From assembly GCA_005882635.1 (NCBI GenBank), contig VBFG01000119.1, positions 1 through 39,984 of the forward strand: DNA of 39,984 bases. The letters are read 5' to 3'. This document shows, one piece after another, positions 17,541 to 24,787 of this stretch. This DNA comes from Chloroflexota bacterium (GTDB lineage Bacteria > Chloroflexota > Limnocylindria > Limnocylindrales > CSP1-4). Numbering within the stretch: position 1 is the first letter of the stretch; every line of letters starts with the position of its first letter. A model generated the notes under the pieces. It was not told where the DNA came from and searched no databases. It worked only from the letters and a program-made list of their open reading frames with translations. The position numbers and the translations under genes are program-made.

Positions 17541-18293
17541 TCAGAGCCCGAGCTCGGCGAGGCGGCTGACGAGCGGCGCCGTGTCGTGATCGTCGCGGCG
17601 GCCGAGGACGATCTCGTCGCGGATCCGGCCGTCGCTGATGACGAGGACGCGGTCGGCGTAGGCCGCGGCCTTCGAGTCGTGGGTCACCAGGACAACGGTC
17701 TGGTGTCGCTCGACGCACGACCGCCAGAGCGCCTCGAGGATCTCGGTCCCGGTCGTGTAGTCGAGGTTGCCGGTCGGCTCATCGGCGAAGAGGAGCGCCG
17801 GCCGGGTGACGAGCGCCCGGGCGATCGCGACGCGCTGCTGCTCGCCGGCCGACAGCTGATCGGGCTTGTGGTGCTCCTTGCCGGCCAGGTCGACGAGGGC
17901 GATGACGTCGCGGATCCGGTCGGCCAGCTCGCCGTCGCTGGCGTCGGACCCGGCGATCGTGAATGGCAGCGCGACGTTCTCGGCCACGTCCAGCAGCGGG
18001 ATCAGGTTGAACGACTGGAAGACGAACCCCGTCCGATCGCGTCGCAGCTTCGTGGCGGCGTCATCGCCCAGCTGGCTGATCGTCTCGCCCTGGAGGACGA
18101 CCTCCCCGGCGGTCGGTCGGTCGAGCCCTCCGAGCAGCTGGAGGAGCGTCGACTTGCCCGAGCCCGACGGGCCCATCAGGGCGACGAACTCGCCCTCGTC
18201 GACGCTGAGGGAGACGCCGCGCAGCGCGTCGACCGTGGTTGCCCCGAGCCGATAGCGCTTGGCGAGGTCGTGTGCCTCGAGGATCGCGGCCAT
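17541..18293 (-). CDS. ABC transporter ATP-binding protein, LolD/MacB-type
   Basis: A 250-residue ATPase. Walker A GPSGSGKST, Q-loop VFQSFNLIPLLDVAEN, signature LSAGEQQRVAIARAL, Walker B ALLFADEPTGNLD and the switch His in LVTHD are all intact. The ADEPTGNLD and SFNLIP forms are typical of the LolD/MacB/FtsE group that partners FtsX-type permeases. ATG start at 18293. It sits directly upstream of the two-domain permease (3-base gap), so the pair is a complete transporter. Confidence 0.93.
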   Translation of the reverse strand: MAAILEAHDLAKRYRLGATTVDALRGVSLSVDEGEFVALMGPSGSGKSTLLQLLGGLDRPTAGEVVLQGETISQLGDDAATKLRRDRTGFVFQSFNLIPLLDVAENVALPFTIAGSDASDGELADRIRDVIALVDLAGKEHHKPDQLSAGEQQRVAIARALVTRPALLFADEPTGNLDYTTGTEILEALWRSCVERHQTVVLVTHDSKAAAYADRVLVISDGRIRDEIVLGRRDDHDTAPLVSRLAELGL

Positions 18294-18367
18294 CCGCCCG
18301 AGTGTAGCCGGGCGGGGTGGGCCGGCGAGGACGGGCCGGCCCGGCGCTGTCCTGGCGGCCGGAGCCG

Positions 18368-19339
18368 TCAGTTGCCGAGGAAGAAGCCCGTCACCCCGGC
18401 CACGACCGCCTCGAACAGGCCGGGCGGCGTCGACGGGTCGACGACCCGGAGGCTCGCCTCGGCGGTCCCGGGGGTCGCGTCACGGACCGTCCCGGGCGGC
18501 GGCCCGTTGCCGCTCGCGCCACCGTTGCCGTTCTCGGCTCCGTTGCCATTGCCGGAGTCGTCCCGGCCGCCCGGCCCGAACCCCAGGCCTTGATCGGCCC
18601 GGTCCGGGTCGATCCTGACCGTCGCGGCGGGCACGACCTCCGGCGCCGGCGTCGGCGTCGGCTTGGGCGTGGGCTTCGGCGTCGGTTTCGGCGTCGCAAC
18701 GGGGCGAGGCTTGGCTGTCGGCTTCGGCGTGGGCTTCGGGGTCGGCTTCGGGGAGGTGCTCGTCGAGCCGCACCGGTCGGCGAAGATCACCGTCCACATC
18801 TTCTTCCCGGTCGGCCCCTTGTACGCGCCGATCCCGATCACGTCCCACGACTTGCCGAGGATGTTCGCGCGATGGCCGGGCGAGTCCATGAACTGGCGCT
18901 GGATCGTCGTGGTCGCGACGTCGTCCGGGTAGTTGTTCCAGCCGATGTTCTCGCCGGCGATCTTGTAGCAGTAGCCCTTCTGGTCGAGCACGTGGAAGAC
19001 GTTGTAGCTGTGTCCGAGGATCGTGTGGCCGAAGTAGTTCCGGACGATCATGTCCTTGCTTCGCCAGCGGGCGACCGAAGCGAGGGTGGAGTCCACCCTC
19101 AGCGCGCGGAGACCGGCCGATGCGCGGGCCTGATTCGTCAGGGTCAGGAGCTGGCGCTCGGAGGCGGAGCTGAACGCGTTGACGTCCCAGGCGAGCGTCG
19201 TCTTCGGCAGGGCGAGGAGACCGATCGACGTCAGCCCGAAGGCGACGGCCAGCATGACCGCCAGGCGTCGCGCTCCGCGTCGACCGAGGACGCGAGGCTC
19301 CGGGAACAGGTGCGGCTGGACGGCAGGGCCGGGGATCAT
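18368..19339 (-). CDS. Secreted CAP (SCP/PR1)-domain protein with Pro-rich linker
   Basis: 323 residues. The N-terminus is basic and then hydrophobic ([19 protein letters not shown]), a signal peptide or anchor. The CAP domain runs from about residue 60 to 190: [20 protein letters not shown], the active-site-like [18 protein letters not shown] and [10 protein letters not shown] are all present. A linker of KPTP repeats follows (about 199-238, with an internal PRPVA break), then a Gly/Asn/Asp-rich low-complexity stretch and a short C-terminal hydrophobic segment ([16 protein letters not shown]). CAP proteins are extracellular with varied roles in adhesion, sterol binding or cell-wall contact; the bacterial function is mostly unknown. 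The gene has a 430-base upstream region with an inverted repeat. Confidence 0.85.
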   Translation of the reverse strand: MIPGPAVQPHLFPEPRVLGRRGARRLAVMLAVAFGLTSIGLLALPKTTLAWDVNAFSSASERQLLTLTNQARASAGLRALRVDSTLASVARWRSKDMIVRNYFGHTILGHSYNVFHVLDQKGYCYKIAGENIGWNNYPDDVATTTIQRQFMDSPGHRANILGKSWDVIGIGAYKGPTGKKMWTVIFADRCGSTSTSPKPTPKPTPKPTAKPRPVATPKPTPKPTPKPTPTPAPEVVPAATVRIDPDRADQGLGFGPGGRDDSGNGNGAENGNGGASGNGPPPGTVRDATPGTAEASLRVVDPSTPPGLFEAVVAGVTGFFLGN

Positions 19340-19771
19340 CGACGGTCTGGTCTCGTTCGGTCGCCGGGTGGGGGGTCCGGGGTCGTTCGACCGTAGGCCG
19401 AGCCCGCCGCGGCGTCCGCGGCGCGATGGTCCCGGCGCGGCGGGTCACGGGTACCAGGATTCGCACCGCTCCTCGGCGGAGGTCAGCGGACCGCTCGTAG
19501 CCCTTCGCCACCTGACCGGACCGCACCGCCACGGGTGGGCGAACCTGAGCGGTTTTCTCTGCTGACCGAACAGGAATCCGCGTCACGGCTCCGTTCGAGG
19601 GAACGAGGGCATCCTGGGAAGGAGCAGGCGGGTTCACGCTGGTCATCGAGGCCGCGGGATGGCCCTTGCCAGCGGTATCCCGAGGTCCGACAAGCCTCGA
19701 ATTCCCCATTTCTGTTCGGTGAAGAGAGAAACCTGCGTTCCGAGGTCAGATCCCCGCGCCCGTCAAGGTCC
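19340..19771. other. 432-base intergenic region upstream of the CAP gene
   Basis: No convincing gene. It lies between the dapD stop and the CAP gene start, both on the minus strand, so much of it may be the CAP promoter and 5' leader. It contains the imperfect inverted repeat listed separately. Nearer the CAP gene, GGTCAG/CTGACC (minus strand) could pair around 19470-19520. I compared the minus strand with what I remember of the c-di-AMP (ydaO), TPP and glycine riboswitches and found no match. Confidence 0.5.
19551..19733. repeat. 183-base segment bounded by imperfect 25-26-base inverted repeats
   Basis: The left end reads GGTTTTCTCTGCTGACCGAA then CAGGAA. The reverse complement of the right end reads GGTTTCTCTCTTCACCGAAC then AGAAA. 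By hand about 21 of 26 positions match with one gap. The core TTTCTCT..ACCGAACAG resembles the direct repeats at 30111-30190. A short miniature-element-like insertion or paired protein-binding sites are both possible; I see no target duplication. Confidence 0.45.
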
Positions 19772-20563
19772 TCAGCGCAGCGCGCCCTCCAGTGCCACCC
19801 GCGCGTCGGTACCGGGATCGCGGTCCTTCACGATCAGGGCCGTCGCGATCGACAGCCCGCGCGCCGCGGCCCACGGCCCGGGCGCCGGGCGCGAGCCCGG
19901 GACGACGATGCAGCCCGGCGGGACGACGAGCGGCTGCTCGCGCGTCCCGACGAGCTCGCGCCGGCGGACGAGGTCGAACAGGCGCGACGTCCCGGTGAGC
20001 GTGACGCCGGCCCCGATGACCGCGCCCCGGCCGACCAGGACGCCCTCGAGCAGCTGCGACCCTGCGCCGACGAAGACGTCGTCCTCGACGATCACCGGGC
20101 GCGCCCCGGCCGGCTCGAGCACGCCGCCGATCGTGACCCCCGCTGCGAGATGGACCCGCTCGCCGATCTGGGCGCACGAGCCCACCAGGACATGCGAGTC
20201 GACCATCGTCCCGGCTCCGACCCAGGCGCCGACGTTGACGTACGACGGCGGCATCACGACGACGCCCGGGGCCAGGTACGCCCCGTGCCGGATGGCCGTC
20301 CCACCGGGCACGATCCGGCGATCCGGACCCGGGTCGATCGGGGGCAGCGCCGCGCGGTCGCGGAAGACCAGCGGCCCGACGTTCCAGGTCGTCGTCGTCC
20401 GATCCGCGAATGCCGCCAGGATCGCCTCCTTGGCCTCGGGGTTCACCCGCCAGCCATCGGGCGACGCGGTGTCGGGCTCGGCCGCGCGGACCCGGCCGGC
20501 CGCCAGACCGACGAGGACCTCGGGCCCGGCCACCGGGTCCACGACCGCGCTCGCGAGGCTCAT
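19772..20563 (-). CDS. dapD: Tetrahydrodipicolinate N-acyltransferase (succinyl/acetyl) of lysine biosynthesis
   Basis: 263 residues of left-handed beta-helix acyltransferase. GLSIATALIV near the C-terminus, PPSYVNVGAWVGAGTMVDSH and the run of hexapeptide turns (VLVGSCAQIGERVHLAAGV, VIVEDDVFVGAGS) match DapD, which acylates tetrahydrodipicolinate in the diaminopimelate/lysine pathway. Whether succinyl- or acetyl-CoA is used is not decided here, though the length and N-terminal domain favour DapD. The start is the ATG at 20563, which overlaps the dapA stop (ATGA), so translation is coupled. Last gene of the dapB-dapA-dapD run. Confidence 0.9.
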   Translation of the reverse strand: MSLASAVVDPVAGPEVLVGLAAGRVRAAEPDTASPDGWRVNPEAKEAILAAFADRTTTTWNVGPLVFRDRAALPPIDPGPDRRIVPGGTAIRHGAYLAPGVVVMPPSYVNVGAWVGAGTMVDSHVLVGSCAQIGERVHLAAGVTIGGVLEPAGARPVIVEDDVFVGAGSQLLEGVLVGRGAVIGAGVTLTGTSRLFDLVRRRELVGTREQPLVVPPGCIVVPGSRPAPGPWAAARGLSIATALIVKDRDPGTDARVALEGALR

Positions 20564-21540
20564 GCCGGGACCTCGTCGCGAGCGTTGATCCGGCCGCCGG
20601 CTGCCTCGGCGAGGCCGAGCGCCCGGAGCGCCCCCAGCAGCTCCACCCGGGAGGACGGCGCCAGGGGCAGGAGCGGGAGTCGGACGGAGTCCGCGTCCAG
20701 CAGGCCCATCAGCGCCAGGGCAGCCTTGACCGGGACCGGGTTCGGGCCGCCGGCGAAGTTCGCGAGGAACAGCGGCAGCCAGCGCTCGTGGATCCGACGC
20801 GCGCCGTCCCAGTCGCCAGCCGCCGCGGCCGAGCACAGCGCGACGAGCTCGCCCGGGATCTCGTTGCTCGCCACGGACACGACCCCGTCGCCTCCGAGGG
20901 CGAGCACGGGCAGCGTCCAGGCATCGTCGCCCGCCAGCACGGCGACGTCGCGCGGGCGATCGCGGCAGATCCGGGCGATCTGATCGAGGGTCCCGCTGGC
21001 CTCCTTGATCGCGATCACCCGGGGGTGCTCGGCGAGCCGGAGGAAGACGTCGGCCGGGACGTTCGTGCCCGTCCGCGACGGGACGTTGTAGACGACGATC
21101 GGAAGGTCGCCGTCGTCGGCGATCGCCCGGAAATGGGCCTCCAGCATTCGGCCGTCCGGCCGGTTGTAGTAGGGCGCGACGACGAGCGCGGCGTCGGCCC
21201 CGAGGGCGGCCGCGCGACGCGTCGCGGCGATCGTCGCGGCGGTGTCGTTCGTGCCGGTCCCGGCGACGACCGGGACGCGCCGGCGGGATGGCCGCTCGGC
21301 CGCGGTTTCGACGGTCATGGCGATGATCCGGTCGCGTTCGACCGCGGTCAGCGTCGGCGCCTCCCCGGTGGTCCCGCACGGGACGAGGCCGTCGATCCCG
21401 GCGAGGATCTGCCAGCGGACGAGTCGGCGGAGGCCGTCGTCATCGATCGTCCCGTCGGCGGCGAACGGCGTGACGAGCGCGGTGAGCGCACCGCGGAGGA
21501 CCGGACGAGGACCGGGCGAGGTCCGATCGAGGATGCCCAT
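20560..21540 (-). CDS. dapA: 4-hydroxy-tetrahydrodipicolinate synthase
   Basis: A 326-residue TIM-barrel class I aldolase; the usual length is about 290-300, and the extra residues are at both ends. It condenses pyruvate with aspartate semialdehyde, the first committed step of lysine/diaminopimelate synthesis. VPCGTTGEAPTL, VVYNVPSRTG (Tyr of the catalytic triad) and IAIKEASG (Schiff-base Lys) are intact. ATG at 21540 with GGAAGGAG about 10 bases upstream. It follows dapB after 33 bases and overlaps dapD by 4. Confidence 0.95.
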   Translation of the reverse strand: MGILDRTSPGPRPVLRGALTALVTPFAADGTIDDDGLRRLVRWQILAGIDGLVPCGTTGEAPTLTAVERDRIIAMTVETAAERPSRRRVPVVAGTGTNDTAATIAATRRAAALGADAALVVAPYYNRPDGRMLEAHFRAIADDGDLPIVVYNVPSRTGTNVPADVFLRLAEHPRVIAIKEASGTLDQIARICRDRPRDVAVLAGDDAWTLPVLALGGDGVVSVASNEIPGELVALCSAAAAGDWDGARRIHERWLPLFLANFAGGPNPVPVKAALALMGLLDADSVRLPLLPLAPSSRVELLGALRALGLAEAAGGRINARDEVPA

Positions 21541-21573
21541 GGGGAGCGTTCTCCTTCCTGTGACTTCGAGAGG

Positions 21574-22329
21574 TCAGGCCGCCGGCTGCGCCGGCGACTC
21601 GGGGGCGGCGTGCCGGCGTGCGGCGATCAAGTCGTCGACGACGGTGTCGAACGGGTGGAGCCCGGGCTGACGCGGTTGGGCCCGCAGCCAGTCGATGGCC
21701 GCGAGCGCTCCGGCCGCATAGCCGGACCGGTCACGGGCGGTGAGGCGGAGCTCGATCGTCTCGCTCGGCGAGTCGAGGCCAACGAGATGGAGGCCCGGCA
21801 TCGCCCCCGATCGAACGACGGCGACCTCGACCACGGCGATCGGCAGATGGGGCGCGATCCGGCGGACGAGCTCACGGGCTGTCCCCGACGGCCGATCCGC
21901 CTTGGCCCGGCGATGCCATTCGACGACCGAGGGATCGAAGCCGCCGATCGCCGCCGCCAACGACGACGCCTCCTCGACCAGGCGCAGGAAGACCGCCGCG
22001 CCCATGGCGAGGTTCGGAGCGACGACGGCCGCCGCGGCGCTGCCCCGGAGTCGCGACGCGACCGCCGCGCGGTCGTCCGCCCAGCCCGTCGTCGCGATGA
22101 CGAACCGCCGGCAGCCGGCGGCCAGGCCCGCCTCGACGTTCGCCAGGACCGCCTCGGCGCGCGACGCGTCGACGATCACGTCGACGGTCGGCTCCGTCCG
22201 GGTCAGGTTGCGCGGATCGTGCCGACCGCTCCGTGGCCGGCCGCGGATCGTGGCCGGTTCGCCGCGCGCCCGGAGCGCAGCCTCGATCGCCGTGCCCAGC
22301 GGGCCGTCACCCAGGATGATCGTCGACAT
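21574..22329 (-). CDS. dapB: 4-hydroxy-tetrahydrodipicolinate reductase
   Basis: A 251-residue NAD(P)H-dependent reductase. The nucleotide loop is GDGPLG (residues 8-13), and the catalytic signature reads EWHRRAKADRPSGTA. The first His and the Lys of the family motif (E-x-H-H-x-x-K-x-D-x-P-S-G-T-A) are kept, and the second His is Arg. A C-terminal DRSGYAAGALAAIDWL is typical. ATG at 22329 with a strong AGGAGG at 22338-22343 (8-base spacing). That site is buried in a hairpin and follows a lysine-codon leader peptide, so translation is probably attenuated by lysine supply. First gene of the dap run, 297 bases after threonine synthase. Confidence 0.88.
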   Translation of the reverse strand: MSTIILGDGPLGTAIEAALRARGEPATIRGRPRSGRHDPRNLTRTEPTVDVIVDASRAEAVLANVEAGLAAGCRRFVIATTGWADDRAAVASRLRGSAAAAVVAPNLAMGAAVFLRLVEEASSLAAAIGGFDPSVVEWHRRAKADRPSGTARELVRRIAPHLPIAVVEVAVVRSGAMPGLHLVGLDSPSETIELRLTARDRSGYAAGALAAIDWLRAQPRQPGLHPFDTVVDDLIAARRHAAPESPAQPAA

Positions 22330-22338
22330 CGGTTCGGC

Positions 22339-22356
22339 CTCCTCGTCATCGAGGAG
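22339..22356 (-). promoter_or_regulatory. Hairpin sequestering the dapB ribosome-binding site
   Basis: On the mRNA strand CTCCTCG, loop ATGA, CGAGGAG form a perfect 7-bp stem. The 3' arm is part of the dapB Shine-Dalgarno sequence (AGGAGG, 22338-22343). The 5' arm overlaps GGCTCCT, which can also pair with AGGAGCC at the start of the upstream hairpin 22422-22445. The two pairings exclude each other, as in an attenuator. The pairings are seen; the switch is inferred. Confidence 0.6.
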
Positions 22357-22388
22357 CCGGCGGGATCGAAGGAGCCAGGAATCAACGA

Positions 22389-22417
22389 GCCGCGGTCACC
22401 TGGTTGGTGTCCGCGGC
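22389..22417 (-). promoter_or_regulatory. Second leader hairpin (12-bp stem, one mismatch)
   Basis: On the mRNA strand GCCGCGGACACC and GGTGACCGCGGC pair around the loop AACCA with a single mismatch. No U-run follows, so it is not a standard terminator. It sits between the lysine leader peptide and dapB. Confidence 0.55.
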
Positions 22418-22421
22418 CCCT

Positions 22422-22445
22422 GGAGCCTCCGTGCCCGGAGGCTCC
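22422..22445 (-). promoter_or_regulatory. First leader hairpin (perfect 10-bp stem)
   Basis: On the mRNA strand GGAGCCTCCG, loop GGCA, CGGAGGCTCC form a perfect stem 27 bases after the stop of the lysine-rich leader peptide. GGAGGC and GGGGCTC near the end of the peptide gene, and GGCTCC twice downstream, are complementary to the 5' arm, giving alternative folds. Confidence 0.6.
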
Positions 22446-22471
22446 TGTTCGGTCGTTCGCTTGCGCGCCGT

Positions 22472-22552
22472 TCAGAGCCCCAGGGCCCGTGCCTCCCGGC
22501 AGGGCCGCCAGAGCTTCTTCTTGGCCTCGTCGGTCAGGAAGATGCGGCGCAT
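22472..22552 (-). CDS. Lysine-codon leader peptide (26 residues) upstream of dapB
   Basis: A short frame, ATG at 22552 to TGA at 22472-22474, encoding 26 residues. Residues 9-15 read EAKKKLW: three consecutive lysine codons (AAG AAG AAG, residues 11-13) in a leader that precedes lysine-pathway genes. The peptide ends shortly before a chain of hairpins, the last of which hides the dapB ribosome-binding site. Ribosome stalling at the Lys codons when charged tRNA-Lys is scarce would alter the pairing and release dapB. No good Shine-Dalgarno precedes it. An AT-rich stretch just upstream (TTGCAT, then AAAGTAT) may be a promoter giving a nearly leaderless message; readthrough from thrC, 75 bases upstream, is the alternative. 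The frame and codons are seen; the regulatory role is inferred. Confidence 0.6.
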   Translation of the reverse strand: MRRIFLTDEAKKKLWRPCREARALGL

Positions 22553-22626
22553 GTGAATACTTTGCAGCCCGATCCGCAAATATGCAAGCGGCAGCTCGGT
22601 TGCCGTTCGGAATCCATCGTCGGCCC

Positions 22627-23985
22627 CTAACTCCCGAACGCCGCCGCGAACGCCGAGTAATTCGGTTCGATCGGCACACCGAGGCCGTCACTGCCGGCGC
22701 CCTCGTCGCCGAGCGCGAACCGTCGGGCATCGGGCGTCTTGACGCCGTTGCCGGACAGGATCGCCACGACCTCATCGCCGTCGCGGATCACGCCGCGCGC
22801 CCGGGCCGCCTCGATCGCCCCGACGGTCACCCCGCCGGCCGTCTCGACGAAGATCCCCTCGGCCGCCGCCGTCCGCCGGATCGCCGACGCAGTCACGGCA
22901 TCCGGGACCGCCTCGATCGATCCGCCGGTGCGGCGCGCCAGCTCGAGCGCCCCGCCTCCGTCCGCCGGCGACCCGATCGCGAGCGAGCGCACGATCGTGT
23001 CCGGCGTTCGAACGGGCCGGATCTCGTCGACGCCCTCGGCGAACGCCGTCGCGACCGGCGCGCAGCCCTCGGGCTGTCCGCCGACGAATCGGACGACCCC
23101 TGGCTCGACCAGGCCGATCTCGACGAGCTCGTCGAAGCCCTTGGCGATCTTCGTGAACATCGATCCGGACGCGATCGGCCCGACGAGGACGTCCGGCAGG
23201 CGCCAGCCGAGCTGCTCGGCAACCTCGAAGGCGATCGACTTGCTGCCCTCGGCGTAGAACGGCCGGAGGTTGACGTTGACGAACGCCCAGCCCTCCTCGT
23301 CGGCGATCTCGAGGCTCAGCCGATTGATCTCGTCGTAGGTCCCCTCGACGCGGACGACGGTCGCGCCGTAGCTCAGGGCGTGTTCGACCTTGGCCGACTC
23401 GAGATCGGCCGGGACGAAGACGAAGGCGCGCAGCCCGGCGGCAGCCGCGGCCGCGGCGGTGGCCCCAGCCAGGTTGCCGGTCGAGGCGCAGGCGAGCGTG
23501 TCGAAGCCGAACTCGACAGCACGGGCCGTGGCGACCGCGACGACGCGGTCCTTGAAGCTGAGCGTCGGGTTGCGGGTGTCGTCCTTGAGGTGGAGCGTCG
23601 TGCCGGCGCCCAGGCCCAGCTCTCCGGCGAGGCGCTCAGCTCGGACGAGCGCGGTCGACCCGACGGCGAGGCCGCGCTCCGGAGCGCGTTCGACGGGGAG
23701 CAGCTCCAGGTAGCGCCAGATTCCCGGCGCCCGCCGTGCGATCGCATCGCGGGTGAGGGTGGAGCGAGCGATGTCGTGGTCGTACTCGACCTCGAGCGGT
23801 CCGAAACAGGCCGGACAGATGAAGCTCGGGCCGAGCGCCTCCGGCCGGCCGCAGGCGCGACAGCGCAGGCCGCGGACGTGGGATCGCCGCTGGGGCAGCG
23901 CGTCGGCCGGTGCGGCATCCGGCGGGGCAGCCGGTTCGGCGGGCGGCGTGGATTGCACTGGTCGGATCGCTGTCTCGAGGGTCAT
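22627..23985 (-). CDS. thrC: Threonine synthase (PLP-dependent)
   Basis: 452 residues. After a Pro/Ala-rich N-terminus comes a zinc-ribbon-like segment (CRACGRPE and CPACFGPLEVEYD), common in this class of threonine synthases. The PLP Lys is in NPTLSFKDR, the phosphate-cradle region in ACASTGNLAGATAAAAA, and SGNGVKTPD occurs near the C-terminus. It converts O-phosphohomoserine to threonine. A SAM-I riboswitch lies 88 bases upstream of the ATG at 23985, tying expression to S-adenosylmethionine. The dap genes follow on the same strand. Because of the riboswitch, a methionine-related activity on the same substrate should be kept in mind, but sequence motifs favour threonine synthase. Confidence 0.9.
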   Translation of the reverse strand: MTLETAIRPVQSTPPAEPAAPPDAAPADALPQRRSHVRGLRCRACGRPEALGPSFICPACFGPLEVEYDHDIARSTLTRDAIARRAPGIWRYLELLPVERAPERGLAVGSTALVRAERLAGELGLGAGTTLHLKDDTRNPTLSFKDRVVAVATARAVEFGFDTLACASTGNLAGATAAAAAAAGLRAFVFVPADLESAKVEHALSYGATVVRVEGTYDEINRLSLEIADEEGWAFVNVNLRPFYAEGSKSIAFEVAEQLGWRLPDVLVGPIASGSMFTKIAKGFDELVEIGLVEPGVVRFVGGQPEGCAPVATAFAEGVDEIRPVRTPDTIVRSLAIGSPADGGGALELARRTGGSIEAVPDAVTASAIRRTAAAEGIFVETAGGVTVGAIEAARARGVIRDGDEVVAILSGNGVKTPDARRFALGDEGAGSDGLGVPIEPNYSAFAAAFGS

Positions 23986-24043
23986 GTCGATCGTCGTCTC
24001 CGTTTGCGGAGGTCGATCGCCGGGGCCCCTGGAAACCGAGAGA

Positions 24044-24061
24044 CCCTTCCCGGAGGAAGGG
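24044..24061 (-). terminator. Candidate expression-platform terminator of the SAM riboswitch
   Basis: On the mRNA strand CCCTTCC, loop TCCG, GGAAGGG, followed by TCTCTCGGTTT. The 5' arm (CCCTT) is also complementary to AAGGG at the 3' edge of the aptamer (24074-24078), so antiterminator and terminator exclude each other as expected for an OFF switch. The U-tract is weak. Confidence 0.5.
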
Positions 24062-24073
24062 CCTGGGAGGGAT

Positions 24074-24180
24074 CCCTTATCTCGCAGGAGGACCTGCCCG
24101 GATTTGGCACCGTGCCGGCATCGCTGCCGGTCGGTTGTCGGGCTTCACAGGGCCGGTCCCTCCGCCACTCTTGATAAGAG
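24074..24180 (-). promoter_or_regulatory. SAM-I (S-box) riboswitch
   Basis: On the minus strand the leader begins CTCTTATCAAGAGTGGCGGA, continues GGGACCGGCCCTGTGAAGCC and CGACAACC, then GGTGCCAAATCC, and ends GCGAGATAAG. This is close to the full S-box consensus: the kink-turn side of P2, the CCCUGUGAAGCC and CAACC segments, the GUGCCAAAUCC segment and the closing P1 strand, with CTTATC pairing GATAAG. It binds S-adenosylmethionine and normally turns downstream genes off. It lies 88 bases before threonine synthase and just after a good promoter. Confidence 0.95.
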
Positions 24181-24198
24181 TCTTCAGTTGTGATGCGG

Positions 24199-24228
24199 AT
24201 GGTAGGCGCCGGCGACCCAATCGGTCAA
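24199..24228 (-). promoter_or_regulatory. Promoter of the riboswitch-thrC transcript
   Basis: On the minus strand TTGACC, an 18-base spacer, then TACCAT. The predicted transcription start falls about 12 bases before the first base of the SAM-I aptamer, as expected for a riboswitch leader. Confidence 0.65.
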
Positions 24229-24370
24229 CGACGTTCCCGTCCGGGGCGAAGGGCGAACGGCCGGATTTGCAACGCTTCCTGCCATTGAGGGTCGCCCTGG
24301 GCCGACCTATGCTGGGGCCCGCCGAACGTGCGGCAATTTGGTGTGCGCGGAGCTGAATCGGCCGACAACG

Positions 24371-24775
24371 ATGAAGCCGGTCTCCGTCCAGGTCATCACA
24401 TACGCGCCGACCATCTTCGCCCATTGCCAGCATTGCGAGCTGGCGTTCTCGGAGATGGGGATCGGCGAACGCCTGCGCCAGCGCGAGGCGGCGGAGGCCC
24501 TGCCCGACGACCTGCGGGAGGAGTACCAGGTCGTCTCCGACTGGGTCCACCGGCTCATCGACCGGCACGGCTCGAGGATCCGCGTGGACGTCCTCGACGC
24601 CGCGTCCATCCGCGGATTCGCCGCGTCACTCCGTCATCGCGTCGGGCGCTACCCGGCCGTCGTTGTCGACGGCCGCGAGACCTGGACCGGCCTTGACTTC
24701 GATGCTCCGGATGCCGCGATCGACCGGAGGGTCGGGGCGGCAGACCGCGGGCCGGTCGTACCGAGCGCTCCCTGA
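24371..24775 (+). CDS. Small thioredoxin-like protein with CxxC motif
   Basis: 134 residues from the ATG at 24371; an upstream in-frame start at 24338 lacks support. The N-terminal strand SVQVITYAPTIFAHC leads into CQHC, a CxxC pair positioned as in thioredoxin/glutaredoxin folds. A charged helical insert follows (LRQREAAEALPDDLREEYQV), then strand RIRVDVLDAAS and the segment RYPAVVVDGRETWTG, which resembles the cis-Pro loop of thioredoxin-like proteins. No signal peptide, so cytoplasmic. The family is not recognised by name. It ends 12 bases before cstA in the same direction, so they are probably co-transcribed; a redox or metal role linked to the transporter is speculation. Confidence 0.7.
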   Translation: MKPVSVQVITYAPTIFAHCQHCELAFSEMGIGERLRQREAAEALPDDLREEYQVVSDWVHRLIDRHGSRIRVDVLDAASIRGFAASLRHRVGRYPAVVVDGRETWTGLDFDAPDAAIDRRVGAADRGPVVPSAP

Positions 24776-24787
24776 CTGGAGGTGCCC

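Noticed and set aside
14880-18593. Very long open frame on the plus strand (over 1200 codons)
   Set aside because: It lies antisense to the permease and ATPase, whose motifs are unmistakable. The translation is Arg/Asp/Gly-rich, a typical GC-rich shadow.
19340-19771. Possible riboswitch (c-di-AMP, TPP or glycine) upstream of the CAP gene
   Set aside because: CAP and wall genes often have c-di-AMP switches, and GAACCTGA on the plus strand recalls TPP, but none of the other conserved blocks of these classes is present and the TPP-like piece points away from any gene.
22378-22440. T-box-like AGGTGACCGCGG in the dapB leader
   Set aside because: It resembles the T-box consensus AGGGTGG-ACCGCG but lacks the UGG that pairs with tRNA CCA, is better explained as the 3' arm of a 12-bp hairpin, and no Stem I with AG-bulge/GAA motifs is present upstream.
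20410-24174. Very long open frame on the plus strand over the dap-thrC region
   Set aside because: Antisense to dapA, dapB, thrC and the riboswitch; Arg/Asp-rich composition and no recognisable domain.
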